Shown: piece after piece, positions 33,401 to 44,626 of the stretch
How the letters are laid out: every line of letters begins with the position of its first letter
Numbering within the stretch: the stretch's first letter is position 1
From: Staphylotrichum longicolle
Lineage: Eukaryota > Ascomycota > Sordariomycetes > Sordariales > Chaetomiaceae
Reading direction: 5' to 3'
DNA: 64,000 bases
Assembly: GCA_019096155.1 (NCBI GenBank)
Contig: JAHCVI010000005.1
Coordinates: forward strand, 2,676,468-2,740,467
Made by a program: the position numbers and the translations under genes
Notes under the pieces: generated by a model
Databases searched by the model: none
Told to the model about the DNA's origin: nothing
Seen by the model: the letters and a program-made list of their open reading frames with translations, nothing else

Positions 33401-36220
33401 AGCATGGCAGGGACAGACCAGACAAAATACCGCGGTTGTTGGGTCGGAAGGATCGGGGCCATCAGAGATGGTCGCGGGTGGTGGTGCGTTGCTAAATCCA
33501 AGTTGACAGACGAAGGCGGGGCTCGGCAGGCGTTCAAAAAGGGGATCGGCGAAAATGAAGGGTCCTCCTGTTTCACCCAAAAGTCGCTCTCGCTCAAACA
33601 GACTCAAACTCAACCTGTCAAAACACGTGTTGGGCATGGGTGGGCTGAGCCGGCGAGTTGGGTGTGTTGCAGTGTCTTTGAGAGAACTTGCAATGCCTGC
33701 CGTGCAGGTGTCGCGTGCCCATCTGCCCACTTCTGACAAGTGGACTGACTCCCTTGCTTTGCCCTTGCCAATCAGGGCTTGACCGCCTGGGCAGTGCGGC
33801 TGAGCAGGTGGTGTTCGCCTTGACCGGGCTCGCCAGGCTTGGCCTATTCCAGACAAACAGCCCCGGACTGACTTGTGTCTCCAATTCCGACAACCACGTT
33901 TGGAACACTGGCGCAAGCATTGTGTGGCATGTGAAGATGCCGCGCCGGCATGCAAGCCAAGTCGCGTAAGCGGCATTCTCGAGGTTCCCTCTGGTTGTTG
34001 CTGACAGGTCTGGATTCCTCCCAGGCCAAAGTGCAGAGCACCAGTGCAGCAAGGTCTACCTGTCCAAATCGGTCCAGCGCAATCAATGGCTCGCACCTGT
34101 GGTGTTTTTGCGAAGCAGGATGTTCCCAGTTGCCTTCGGATCCTATGTTCCTTCCCCGCAGTGGCAACTGACCCCCACCCCCTTGCTGGAGCTCAGATGC
34201 CTGGCTGCCTGGCTCGCCTGCCTCGTGGTCGGTTGCTCTTGCTTCACAGGGACCGGTTTGACATGACTCGGAAAGAGCAACGGCTTGCAAGATGCTCAAA
34301 CATTTTTAAGCAGGGAAAAAAATCTACCGCAGTCTCAATGGGATCGGCTCGGGACGATAACGACGAGGAACAGCCTCTGAGGGCGTCTGAATCTTGCCCC
34401 CAACTCTCTTCCCTTATCATGCTCAAAACCCCAGTACCTGGCAAAGGGGCTGTCTGGAACCCACAAGCTTGCTGGGGCGCGCGACTTGATAACGTTGAGC
34501 TTGATCAACAATTCTCCACAGGCCACCATCTTGCCCTCAGTTCCTTGGAGTGGCCACGGGCCAAGCGTCGCCCAAACCGCCTCCCCCAGACCAACGTCAG
34601 ACAAGCCGACAGGGGTCGGAGCCAAGCCTTTCCAGGTCAGGAAGCTGGCAAGAGATTCCAAGCTTTTGCCAAGCCTGGGTAGCCTTGGCTGCCGGTCGCC
34701 CGGCGAATGGCGGCGGGCCCAGGCTCTGTCAACCATTGCCTGCACTCTCTGCTGCTTCGGGCCATTCTCCCCAGAGGGTAAGAAGTGGCCACAGAGATGC
34801 CCGAGACGCCAGAGTCGCAGGTCATCGCTAGTCCACCGGGATACCGCCGACTTGGCCAGTGCCTCGGATGCGCAGCACCGACGTCGCCATCCTCTCGGGA
34901 GCGCCCGGCGCAGGCTCCAGAGGCTCCAGAGGCTCCAGTTGCTCCCCACGCCTGCGCGGGTTGCTGCTTGTGCGACGTCGACGACGTGTCTTACTCTCGA
35001 AAACGCCTCGAAACGAGTCGCGTGGATGTCCAGGAACAGAGTTCGCAGACTACCTCATGCCGTCTCTTGCCGCGCGCGGCACGACGTCATGGCCTCGTCT
35101 ATCCAGGGCAAATTGGCTGCCCTCCTTGCTGCACAAAAGAAGCCAGCCATCAGTGGCGTTGCGCGGCGTGCTGTGCGGTTTCCGGGTCGGCCAACCACAG
35201 GCCGCAGGCGGGCTCAGGCGGGGCAAACAAGATCTGGGGGCGCTGTCTTGGCAGCGTCTTGGCCCTGCCAAATGCCATCTCCGGCCTGAAGGTCCCCGGT
35301 TCCCTGCCATTGGCCCTCCGCTGCCGGCGCCAACCAAACTGGGCGACCGACACGAACGACGCACGGCGACGATCACGACCCCGATCGAGTCGATGTGTAC
35401 TTTGTGTTTATTGGCCTGACCTGAGACTTGCCTGCTGGGAATGGCCCGACGCGCAAATCACGGCCACCGCCGTCACTCCCTCGGACACTTGATGCAACCA
35501 CTCGACCCGCCTGCATTCGAGCTGCCGCTTCCGTCATTGCCCCCCTCTCGAGCCCTCGATTGTGCATGCTCACAGACATGGGCACTGCATGCACAGAGGC
35601 ACCCGACTGACGACTCTCATCCCCCCTTGCCCCCCTTCCCTTGGGGAGGCTATCCGCCACCCCCGGATTTCGAAGGGAACATGTGCCACCCCAATCTTCA
35701 CAAGCTCGCACACAGGGTTGTCCTGTCTTTTCCTGCTGTCAACAGTTCATGGACCGACTGCTTGGCTCCTTCTCCATTCAGTGACGTGCTCGCAGACTCG
35801 CCTCGCCTCCCCCGGTTGCTGGCGCTTTAACTGCTTCGGTGCAGCTTCTAGCCACTTTCCGTGCTTCCGTCTCTTGACAGGCTAGGATCCGTGGTCCGAT
35901 ATTGTTGCCCTGCCTCATCTGCTCCGCGCCGCTGGATCGCGCTCCATCCACTTCACCCTGGGCGTATCTCCCCTCACCTCGTCTCATCCCGGGCGACCCC
36001 ACACAGACAAGAGACCCTGGAGGTGGTGCTGCATCCCCATCCAGGTCTGGAGGGAGGTACACAAGTGATACGATAGCCGCAACGTCGTCTTGTACGGCCC
36101 GGACCACGTTTTGTTATTAAACCCCCCTTCCTCCTCCCTCCCCGTCCCCCTCAACCTCCCTTTCTCCCCACCGCATCACTTTCCACTTGATCGGACTCGA
36201 TCACACACACATCTTCCATC
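30453..36220. other. Gene-poor stretch of ~5.8 kb
   Basis: Many overlapping short frames on both strands, none with recognisable motifs or consistent splicing. Notable composition: a purine-rich tract at ~31378-31480 and GGCTCCAGA triplication at ~34917-34940. The last few hundred bases are pyrimidine-rich (CCTCCCTCCCCGTCCCCC at about 36130) and should be the promoter and 5' UTR of the permease. It may hold a long 5' UTR, a lncRNA or decayed DNA. Confidence 0.45.
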
Positions 36221-38079
36221 ATGTCATCAGAAGAAAAAGCCGTGGGCATCCACACCCCCGAGAAGGAGGCCCCGCCTGCCTTTGGCGTCGATTCCGATGC
36301 TGGCCAGCACCGGGACCACGAGGACTTCCTCACCCGCAATGGCTTGAATCTGCGCTCCTTTCAGAAGCGTGATTATGGCGGCGGCTCCGTCGACTCGCTC
36401 GACCGCTCGCTGAGGTCGCGTCACATGCACATGATCTCGATTGGCGGCTCGATCGGTGCGGGTTTCTTCGTCGGCTCCGGCAAGGCCCTCAGCACGGGCG
36501 GCCCTGCCTCGCTGCTCATCGACTTCCTCATCATCGGTGTCATGATGTTCAACACCGTCTACGCCCTCGGCGAGCTCGCCGTCATGTATCCCGTCTCTGG
36601 TGGCTTCTACACGTACTCGACCCGCTTCATCGACCCGTCCTGGGGTTTCGCCATGGGCTGGAACTACGTCATGCAATGGGCCGTCGTCTTGCCTCTGGAA
36701 CTTACTGTCTGCGCCATGACTGTCGGGTATTGGAATCCCGATATCAGTGTTGGTGAGTGGACTCTCCGGCGCGCAAAGAAGCCCTCTGATAGGAACTGGT
36801 ACTGACCTTTTTTCTTAGCCGTCTGGATCAGCGTTTTCTTGGCCGCCATTGTCATCATCAACGTCTTTGGCACCCTCGGCTACGCTGAGGAGGAGTTTTG
36901 GGCGTCGGTGCTCAAGCTGGGAGCCATCGTCGTCTTCATGATCATCGCTTTTGTCCTGGTCCTCGGCGGCGGCCCGTCCGGCAGCCGCTACGACGAGTAC
37001 TACGGCGCCCGTCTCTGGTACGACCCCGGCGCCTTTGCCAACGGCTTCCGTGGTTTCTGCAGCGTCTTCGTCACCGCCGCCTTTGCCTTCTCCGGCACCG
37101 AGCTCGTCGGTCTTGCCGCCGCTGAGGCCAAGAACCCGCTCAAGTCGCTCCCCGGTGCCATCAAGCAGGTCTTCTGGCGTATCACCCTCTTCTACATCCT
37201 CGGCCTGTTCTTCGTCGGCCTGCTCATCCCGCACAACGATGAGAACCTCCTCGGTGCCAACCCCTACGCCGACGTCAACGCCTCCCCCTTCGTCCTTGTC
37301 GGCAAGTACGCCAACCTGCACGGCTTCGACTCCTTCATGAACGTGATCATTCTCGTCTCGGTCCTCTCCATCGGCGTCTCGGCCGTCTACGGCGGCTCGC
37401 GCACCCTGACCGCCCTCGCGCAGCAGGGCTACGCCCCCAAGTTTTTCACCTACATTGACCGCTCCGGCCGCCCGCTCATGTCGGTCGCCTTTCTCCTCGC
37501 CTTCGGCCCGCTCGCCTACGTCAACCTCGACGCCGACGGCCCGACCGTCTTTGACTGGCTCCTCGCCCTGTCGGGTCTCGCGGCCCTCTTCACCTGGGGC
37601 TCCATCTGCCTCGCCCACATCCGCTTCCGCACCGCCTGGAAGCGCCAGGGCCACACCCTCGACGAGATCCCCTTCAAGGCCGTCGGCGGTGTCTACGGCT
37701 CCTACCTCGGCCTGGCCCTCAATGTGCTCTGCCTCGTCGCTCAGGTAAATTCACCTCCACCCCACCTTTTTTTTTTTCCATTTCGTGTCCCCACAACCCA
37801 TACTAACTTTGCGTCCCACAGCTCTACGTCGCGATCTGCCCCGTCGGCGGCGGCTACAACGACGTCCAGGGCTTCTTCAAGTCGTACCTGGCCCTGCCCG
37901 TCGTCATCGTCTTCTGGATCGGCGGCTTCCTGTGGAAGCGCAGCGGCTGGCTCCGCACCGACCAGATTGACCTCGACACGGGCCGCCGCGAGCTCGACTG
38001 GGACTCCATCAACGAGCACCGTGCCCGCCTCGCCGCCATGCCCGCGTGGAAGCGCATCTGGCATACCTTTTTCATCTAA
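36221..38079 (+). CDS. Amino-acid permease (APC superfamily, yeast GAP1/AGP type)
   Basis: Three exons, 36221-36752, 36819-37744 and 37822-38079, give 571 aa. The N-terminal cytosolic tail ends at SLRSRHMHMISIGGSIGAGFFVGSGKAL, the conserved TM1 signature with GSIGAG (substrate-binding break). About 12 transmembrane helices follow, with FSGTELVGLAAAEAKNP (TM6), VSAVYGGSRTLTALAQQGYAPK (TM8 region) and the C-terminal WKRIWHTFFI end. Typical length for the family; it should import amino acids by proton symport at the plasma membrane. Substrate range is not predictable. Intron 2 has a run of ten T before the branch site. Strong C/G third-position bias suggests high expression. Confidence 0.93.
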
Positions 38080-38797
38080 ACGGCTGTGGCAGCCTTTTTG
38101 TGTGTTTTTGAGGAGTGGTGTTTGGCGGCGCATTCAACTTTTTGATTGGTAGGGGGGTCTGGTGCCTTTTGAGTGTTTGTTGCGCTCTGCGGTTGCGGGC
38201 GGGCTGGCAGGTTTTCATGACTTTGTGATGAAAGGCGATGACTGGGCGTCGGCTCTAGAGCTTTGGGCTGGTGCTGTTGTTGTTGCTGATGATGATGCTG
38301 TCTGCTGTTTGCTGTTGCTGCTGGGTGGAGCGAAGCGAGAGGCTGGACTCTTTTGCGTGTGCCGTTGATGCCAGGGATTTGATGGGTTATTTGGAGGACT
38401 TGTTTTTGCGATGTTAGCTTTTTACTTGATACCACGTGGGAATTGATCGGCGGTTTACCGTTCGCTTGAGTGTCCAAGTCAATGCTGGCTGTCGTACTGT
38501 AAGGTATACATCATATCCACTGGCTTGTTCATGTGCCACCACGCAGGGGGGAATATTGTAAGATAGAGGTAAACTGATCGTGGCATCTTGGGCTCCGTGA
38601 GGCTGTTTGCCCCTTGGTATGTATTTTGTACCCACAGAGAGTTCTTGACAGTCTCGAACATGCAGTTGTTATCTTAACCCCGGCGCAACCTGTCTTTACC
38701 ATGAGGCCGATGCATTTGACTGCATAAATGGCGTGAGTGAACCTGGCGCCTTCTGATTACATCCCTATCACGTTCGAATACCTTAGGTACCAGTCCC
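38080..38797. other. Intergenic between convergent permease and regulator
   Basis: 3' flanks only; a TTGTTGTTGCTGATGATGATGCTG simple repeat lies at about 38277-38302. No gene seen. Confidence 0.4.
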
Positions 38798-41498
38798 TTA
38801 CCCCTCCTTCAAACTATACGGAGGAGCAGTATCCCAGAACCATGCCTGGTCCATTCCGAGCATAAAATCCAAAGGGTACGCCACTTGGTAAGGATTCCAT
38901 AGTTCCTCCATGCCGGCCGTGGTGTTGATGTCTGGAGCATCTGCTGTGGGCTGCAGAGATGTCACCGTGCCATCGCTTTGAGCTCCTGGCGTAGGCAGAT
39001 CATCCACAGCACGGCCGGCGGTCGCAGCTCTTGCGATCGGGGCTGTCGGAACTTGGCCACAAGTCCTTGCGAGCTCATCTTGGAGGCTGTCGCGCTGTGA
39101 GTCAACGCAGGCCTCGGCTTCAGGTGCCTCATGGTATTGAACGGTGGGGGCTCCAAGAGTGTCCAGCCTGGGGGGTGCTTCGTCGAGATCTAGGCGGCCT
39201 GATCCCGAAAGCAAAGCTGCGGTTTCCTCCGCTACGACGACGCGCAACAGATCAGTGAGGACCTCAGTCATCTGGCTCCACACATGGGACCGGAGCTTGG
39301 TCGTCTTGGGTATTCGTATGATCCTGGCGAGGTCGCGTTTGCTCTCCTGCCCGCGCGCCGACAATGGGTCAGAGAGCGCCAGCAGGGCGAGCACCACGCC
39401 TGCAGCAAAGGCGTGAACCCCAGCATGGATGGCAGGCACGGTGAACAGGAACGAGTCGAGCAAGTCGGGCCGCTGTGTGATCCGGGAGGTTCGCGTCGCA
39501 GACGTCCAGCATTGGTGTTGAGCCGTCTGCAACAGCCTCGACAGCTTCTCCGAGTTTGTGCTTGTGGTCGACGAGATTGAGAATGGCCCCCGGACGGAGC
39601 CTTGAGAGTCAATGCCACTGCTACGGGAGACCAGCGGACGGAAAAGCAGCATCTGCATGCTGTCATAGGACACGCGCAAAGTCAATGCTTGAATGGCGAA
39701 AATGGCGCGGCGCGGTCTGTCTGGTCCCGTGTCGGCATCGACAGGAGGATGCGACTCGACGCGAAGTTCCGGTGGAATGGACTGTTCCCATCGCCAAAGT
39801 CGTTGGTGAAGGCGCCTGATCAGACCGTGGAGGGTGTCGGTCTCGCGGTGTCGAGTGAAATACACATCGCGCATGATGGTGACGCCAATCTTGTACAGTT
39901 CTGCCTTGTATCGGTTGTAGGAGCCAAGTGTTACGGGCCTGAGTTCGCCGTCTTCCCTCGGCTCGAGCGAGTCGAACCCTGGACATTGACAGGCAAGATC
40001 CTCGAGGTCGAGTGGCTGTCGGACGTTGTAATCAATCTCACCAAGAACGGGAGGCACACCCCAGCAGATGGATATAAAACTGCCAGGAACGGACATCAGT
40101 ACGGATAACAACCAGCAGATTTTGCAAGATGGACCACGGTCCACTCACCCGGCTCCTACGAAGGTGGCCCACCAGGCCCGCCTCCGGAACTCCCGCTCTA
40201 CGGCACAGATGTCGCCCCAGGAGGACTCCCGGTCGAGCCCTATCGACTTGGCTGCTCGGATTGTTGTGTTCATTGTGATGAATGCGGCCTTTGTCTGGCG
40301 AATCCACATGTAGTACATGGACAGAAGAAACGAGTAGGCAACCGTGTCCACGGTAATGGAGTTCATCGACGGCGAGAACCACCTTTCCGCCGCTTCAAAC
40401 AACTTGGCCGTGATCTTGGTGATGGAAAGGCCGTTGAAAGTCTCTTCACGTTTGGCCTCCGGGAGACAGCGCGCGCCGATGACGAGAACAATGAGCGCCA
40501 GCAAGAGGAGAGGGCGTTGCTGCCGTGACGCACGACCACTCTCGACGATTGGCCTCAGCCGTGTCCGCAGCGAGGGTTCGTGTACCACCGTCAGATACCA
40601 GTGGAAGCTATCTCGATATGAGTCGAGGAGCGTCTCGACTAGGTCGGCCGGTGGGAGATCAATGGCAAGGATTTCCTTCACCGGTACCGGGTGAGAGTGG
40701 TCCCGTGGAGAGGCAGTCGCGCCAGAAGAATCTGATGCTGGAATGGCATCGAGCGGCTGGGCCATTCCTGTGCTAGAAACCCGATACTTCTTGAAAATCT
40801 GGAATCGAAGTTAGTGCGTTAGGGGCAGTCGTAGTCTCGCGACATGAGAGTGACTGGGGCGTGCCTGGTTCCCATTCTACACATGACAACCAGGCGGGCG
40901 AGAGACAGGGATTACGACGATGGGTCTATGATATTGATGCGTTAATTACCTCGTCAACCAGGTGCAGTACCGAAGCACTGTTGTCTGCGCTTGGGCCATG
41001 GCCCCGGTCGTCGGCCTCTGAAACGGAGGTGGCAGGACTTCCGTGACGAGGGGTGACGGGAGATCTGCTTAGAGACGGCGCCGGCCTGCCAGGCCTGGCC
41101 TCTGATCGCCGCAGCGTCGCGTGTCGTGATTTGTATGCCACGCTGTTGGGCCGGTTTGACCTCCTGCAGACAAGGTACGCACCGTTAGTTGATTGATGAG
41201 TCGATGACACCTTTTTTTAGGACCGGACGACTGGAGAGTCGAGACTGACCAGGTTCTCTCGGTGGCCTCGGTGCATTCAGCACCTACCCTTACACAAAGG
41301 TGGCAGGGGCGTTCTTGGTCACACTATCGCGGCAGAGGTTGTCAGCAAGACCATCGAGCAATCTCGAGATTCACGACGGTCTCGAGCACTGTAAGCAGCA
41401 TGGACAGGCTCGGAACCCACCCGTAGTTTCTGCCGGCGGCATCGGCTGCAGGCATGACGAACCCGCTTCGGCCCCTTGTTGTTGTGGGTCGGCGGCAT
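38798..41498 (-). CDS. Zn2Cys6 transcription factor (fungal_trans domain), putative cluster regulator
   Basis: Five exons: 41498-41421, 41323-41250, 41163-40950, 40798-40149, 40079-38798; all junctions are GT-AG and the frame closes to 765 aa. The zinc cluster is split by intron 1: HACSRCRRQKLR ends exon 1 and CDQERPCHLC...GAEC opens exon 2. Spacing is C-x2-C-x6-C-x5-C-x2-C-x6-C, a perfect Zn2Cys6. A Ser/Arg-rich linker follows, then the fungal_trans domain (SYRDSFHWYLTVVHEPSL, RRRAWW, IDYNVRQPLDLEDL). The gene is divergent from a CoA ligase over 514 bp, so regulation of that gene and the neighbouring enzymes is a reasonable inference. Confidence 0.85.
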
Positions 41499-42012
41499 CT
41501 GGGTCTAGGGATAATATGCCGTGTGATGTGTTTTTGTGGATGTATGCACATGTACGCGCGAGCCGGTGGCGCAGTTGGATTTTGGGAGAGGATGTGTTGG
41601 AAGAGCCGCCTCTCGAAAGTGGATGACGGCTCGGAGACGGCGCTCGTCTTTATTGACGAGCCGACAACGAGCCGATGCACCGGCTCCGCGAACCCCGCAA
41701 GCTCCAAGCCTCCAAGCCTCCAAGCCTCCAACCTTCCTGAGCACCGTCTCCGCCCCCCACCTGGCACTTGAGTAGACCGAGGCAACAGACGCGCCTTCCA
41801 AGACCGGGATACCTTAACCTTTCCTGCTCCGGGGTTGATTGTTTGATGCATCTTCGCCCTCACGAAGAAGACATAAAGTCATTAATCTACCGTACTTCAA
41901 AGATCATCACAATGGCCCTCCTATATCACTCCCGTCAGCAGAAAGACCTGCAGCCAACGTATCATCATCCTATCCTTACCCAACCGAAGCCTCCTCAATC
42001 AAGCGACTCGTC
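41499..42012. promoter_or_regulatory. Shared divergent promoter of the regulator and CoA ligase 1
   Basis: 514 bp between start codons. A CGG-CT-CCG inverted triplet lies at 41681-41688, the kind of site Zn2Cys6 proteins bind; spacing of 2 is a candidate only. A four-unit CTCCAAGC repeat is at about 41699-41730. Confidence 0.4.
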
Positions 42013-43940
42013 ATGTCTGTTTACAATGCTGAGGTCGACTATGATCTTGCCGAGATCGACCTGCTGAGTCTCATTTTTGGTGAGGAGCAACTGCTGCTTA
42101 TGAGCCTTTGCCCCTTAGCCTCTTTTTGTATCTGTCGCGATGGGCACACTGCTGACGCGCCAGTGGCAGACTCGCCCGAAGTCATGGCGACAGACGATAC
42201 CATCCTTCATGCCGAAGCCGCTCGGCCAGACAACAACCTCACCAAGGCGCAGATGCGGAGGCTCACCAGGCGCGTTGCGCACATCCTGAGACACGTGTAT
42301 GGCATTGGCGCCTCTGGGCCCGGCAAAGACGTGGTTGTGTGCATCTTATCTGGCCAGGTCCTCCTGCCCGCGGTGTTCTACGGCACGATTGCCGCCGGCG
42401 GCGTATACAGCGCGGCCAGCAGCGCTCTGACTGCCACGGAACTTCTGCGCCAGATCAGAGACGGCGGTGCCGCGCTTCTCGTCGCTTCTACGGATTGCTG
42501 CGACGTAGCCTACCGAGCTGCCGAGCAGGCTGGTCTGCCCAGAGACAGGGTCTTGATGATTGAGAGCACGGGGGAAAAGAGGATGCTGCTGTCCCACCAG
42601 GGCGTCGATCTTCTCGCCGAGACTGTTGATGAGCTTTCTTGGGAGAGAATCAGGGATCCGCGAGAGCTCAGCGGTCGCACCATCTGTTTGGTGTACAGCA
42701 GCGGGACAACCGGTCACCCCAAGGGTACGTGCGCGGTGTGCATTCCGTTCACCCATCCTGGCCCCCCGGCAATGCTAATTCTAACGCTCACCAGGTGTCA
42801 AGATCACTCACAAGGGCATGGTCTCCTATGCGCTGGTCGTCCGATACGCCTTTCGCGACTGGCAAGCCCGGCAGCGCGCCAAGGACCCATCGCACAGCTT
42901 CGAGTACCGCACACTTGCGCATGTGCCAGCCGCCCACATTGCTGGTATCCAGGGGTTCTTCGTCCACCCCGTCGTGCATGGCGGTACTGTCTACTGGATG
43001 CCCAAGTTCGACTTTGCCAAGTTCCTCGAGCTGAATGCCAGCCTTCGCATCACGACCTTCTTCAGCGTGCCGCCCATCTACCTCGCCATCGCCCACAGCC
43101 CTCTGGTCAAGAACCAGTTCGCGACGCTGCATCATGCCCTCTCGGGTGCTGCGCCAATGAGTGCGGAGCTGACGAGGCGGGTGGAGGCGAAGCTCGGTTG
43201 TCCAGTGATGCAGGTGTATGGCCTCAGCGAGACGACTGGCGCCGTCACGATGCAGCCATGGGATGAGGAGACTGACAAGGCGGGCATCTCAGCCCTCCAA
43301 CCTAATACCAGGGTGCGTCTGTTGGACGACGACGAAAGAGACGTCCCCGATGGAAGCCCGGGCGAGCTCGTGTCCCAATCTGACGGCGTCACCACGGGCT
43401 ACTGGAAGAACCCTCAAGCCACCGCAGAGGCTTTTACCAAGTGCGGCCGGTGGTTCAAGACGGGCGACGTGGCTGTCAGACGAGATAAGAAGTTCTATCT
43501 CGTCGACCGGAAAAAGGTGAGCTTGGGAAAGTTGTCTTGTCGTTTCTCACTGGAAAAAGCATTGCCCAAACTAAGGTAACTAACCACGCGCGGTGATTTA
43601 CCAGGAGCTCATCAAGTACAAAGGTCTCCAGGTCGCTCCAGCAGAGATTGAAGCGCACTTGCTGTCGCACCCCGACATATTGGATGCCGCGGTGATTGGT
43701 GTGGCGGACCCGCAAAGTGCCGAGAACGAGGTGCCGCGGGCGTACGTCGTCGCGGATGCAAGCCGGATCTCGGCGGCGGATATCAAGTCGTGGGTCAAGA
43801 GCAGCCTCGCGTCGCACAAGCAGCTCCGGGGCGGCGTCGTGTTTATCAAGGCTATTCCCAAGAGCGCAACTGGCAAGATCCTCCGCCGACAGCTGCGAGA
43901 CTTGGCCGTGAGAGAGAACAGCTTTTCTGTCAAGCTGTAG
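42013..43940 (+). CDS. Acyl/aryl-CoA ligase 1 (4-coumarate-CoA-ligase-like)
   Basis: Exons 42013-42079, 42164-42724, 42795-43516, 43605-43940; total 561 aa. An ANL adenylating enzyme: YSSGTTGHPKG (ATP loop, split by intron 2), YGLSETTGAVTMQPW (A5), KTGDVA (A7), DRKKELIKYKGLQVAP (hinge) and the catalytic-Lys loop SATGKILRR. Activates a carboxylic acid to an acyl-AMP and then an acyl-CoA. The C-terminus SVKL resembles a weak PTS1. An upstream in-frame region to 41839 is open and could add residues, but ATG 42013 (MSVYNAEVDY) matches the expected 4CL start (DLLSLIF follows). It is under the divergent promoter shared with the Zn2Cys6 regulator. Confidence 0.88.
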
Positions 43941-44626
43941 CGTCATAGGAAACACAGTAGGTGAAATGGTAAAAGAGCGATGTGCCTGTCTCGATTTAGT
44001 CCCGTCAAGTGTGAAGGCCCTAGGCCTGGCCAAGAACTATGCTGTGAGGGTGCACGTCGATATCCATGTCCATGTCCATGTCCACGTCCATATCGTCCTT
44101 TATTGGCATGATCCGCGGTCTTTCCTGTTTTACACGCCTGCATGAAGTAACTAGTAGGCATTCATCAGGTGCGAAGACGCCCGCTTCGACCAAATTGGTG
44201 ACGATGTAGATCCATTCGCCATCCCAAGAAGAGGAGAGAGGACGCGTGACCTGATGTGGGCCGTGTGCGAGCCGTGTGTGAGCCGTGTGTGAGCCGGATG
44301 TGGGCCGCAAGTCATGAGCCGTGTCGACCGGCTCCAAAGTCCGAACATGGCCACAGGAGCTTGCGCACTCTGTAGCTCAAATCGAGACGCCCGGCGTGCT
44401 GTCAACGCCGAGACGGGCATCACATGGCTGCCAGTCATGAAGTCAGGACTACAAGACCTCGGGCCTCGGAGCCATCTTTCGTTCGTCAATTGTCCATTTA
44501 AACCTGAACATCGCCGCTCTACCGACATGAGCGGAATGCGCCTGTAATGATCTTCGTCCTGATGATCCCTGAACACAAGGCAAAACCCCAACAGCCCGCG
44601 ATTCTCAACTCGAATACCTATCAATC
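43941..44626. other. Intergenic with short tandem repeats
   Basis: Holds a (CATGTC)n-like repeat at about 44055-44090 and GCCGTGTGTGA repeats at about 44263-44309. No gene seen. Confidence 0.5.

Noticed and set aside
41210..41498. The regulator at 38798-41498 seemed to lack a DNA-binding domain
   Set aside because: Removing a 97-nt intron joins two halves into a perfect Zn2Cys6, so the domain is intact.
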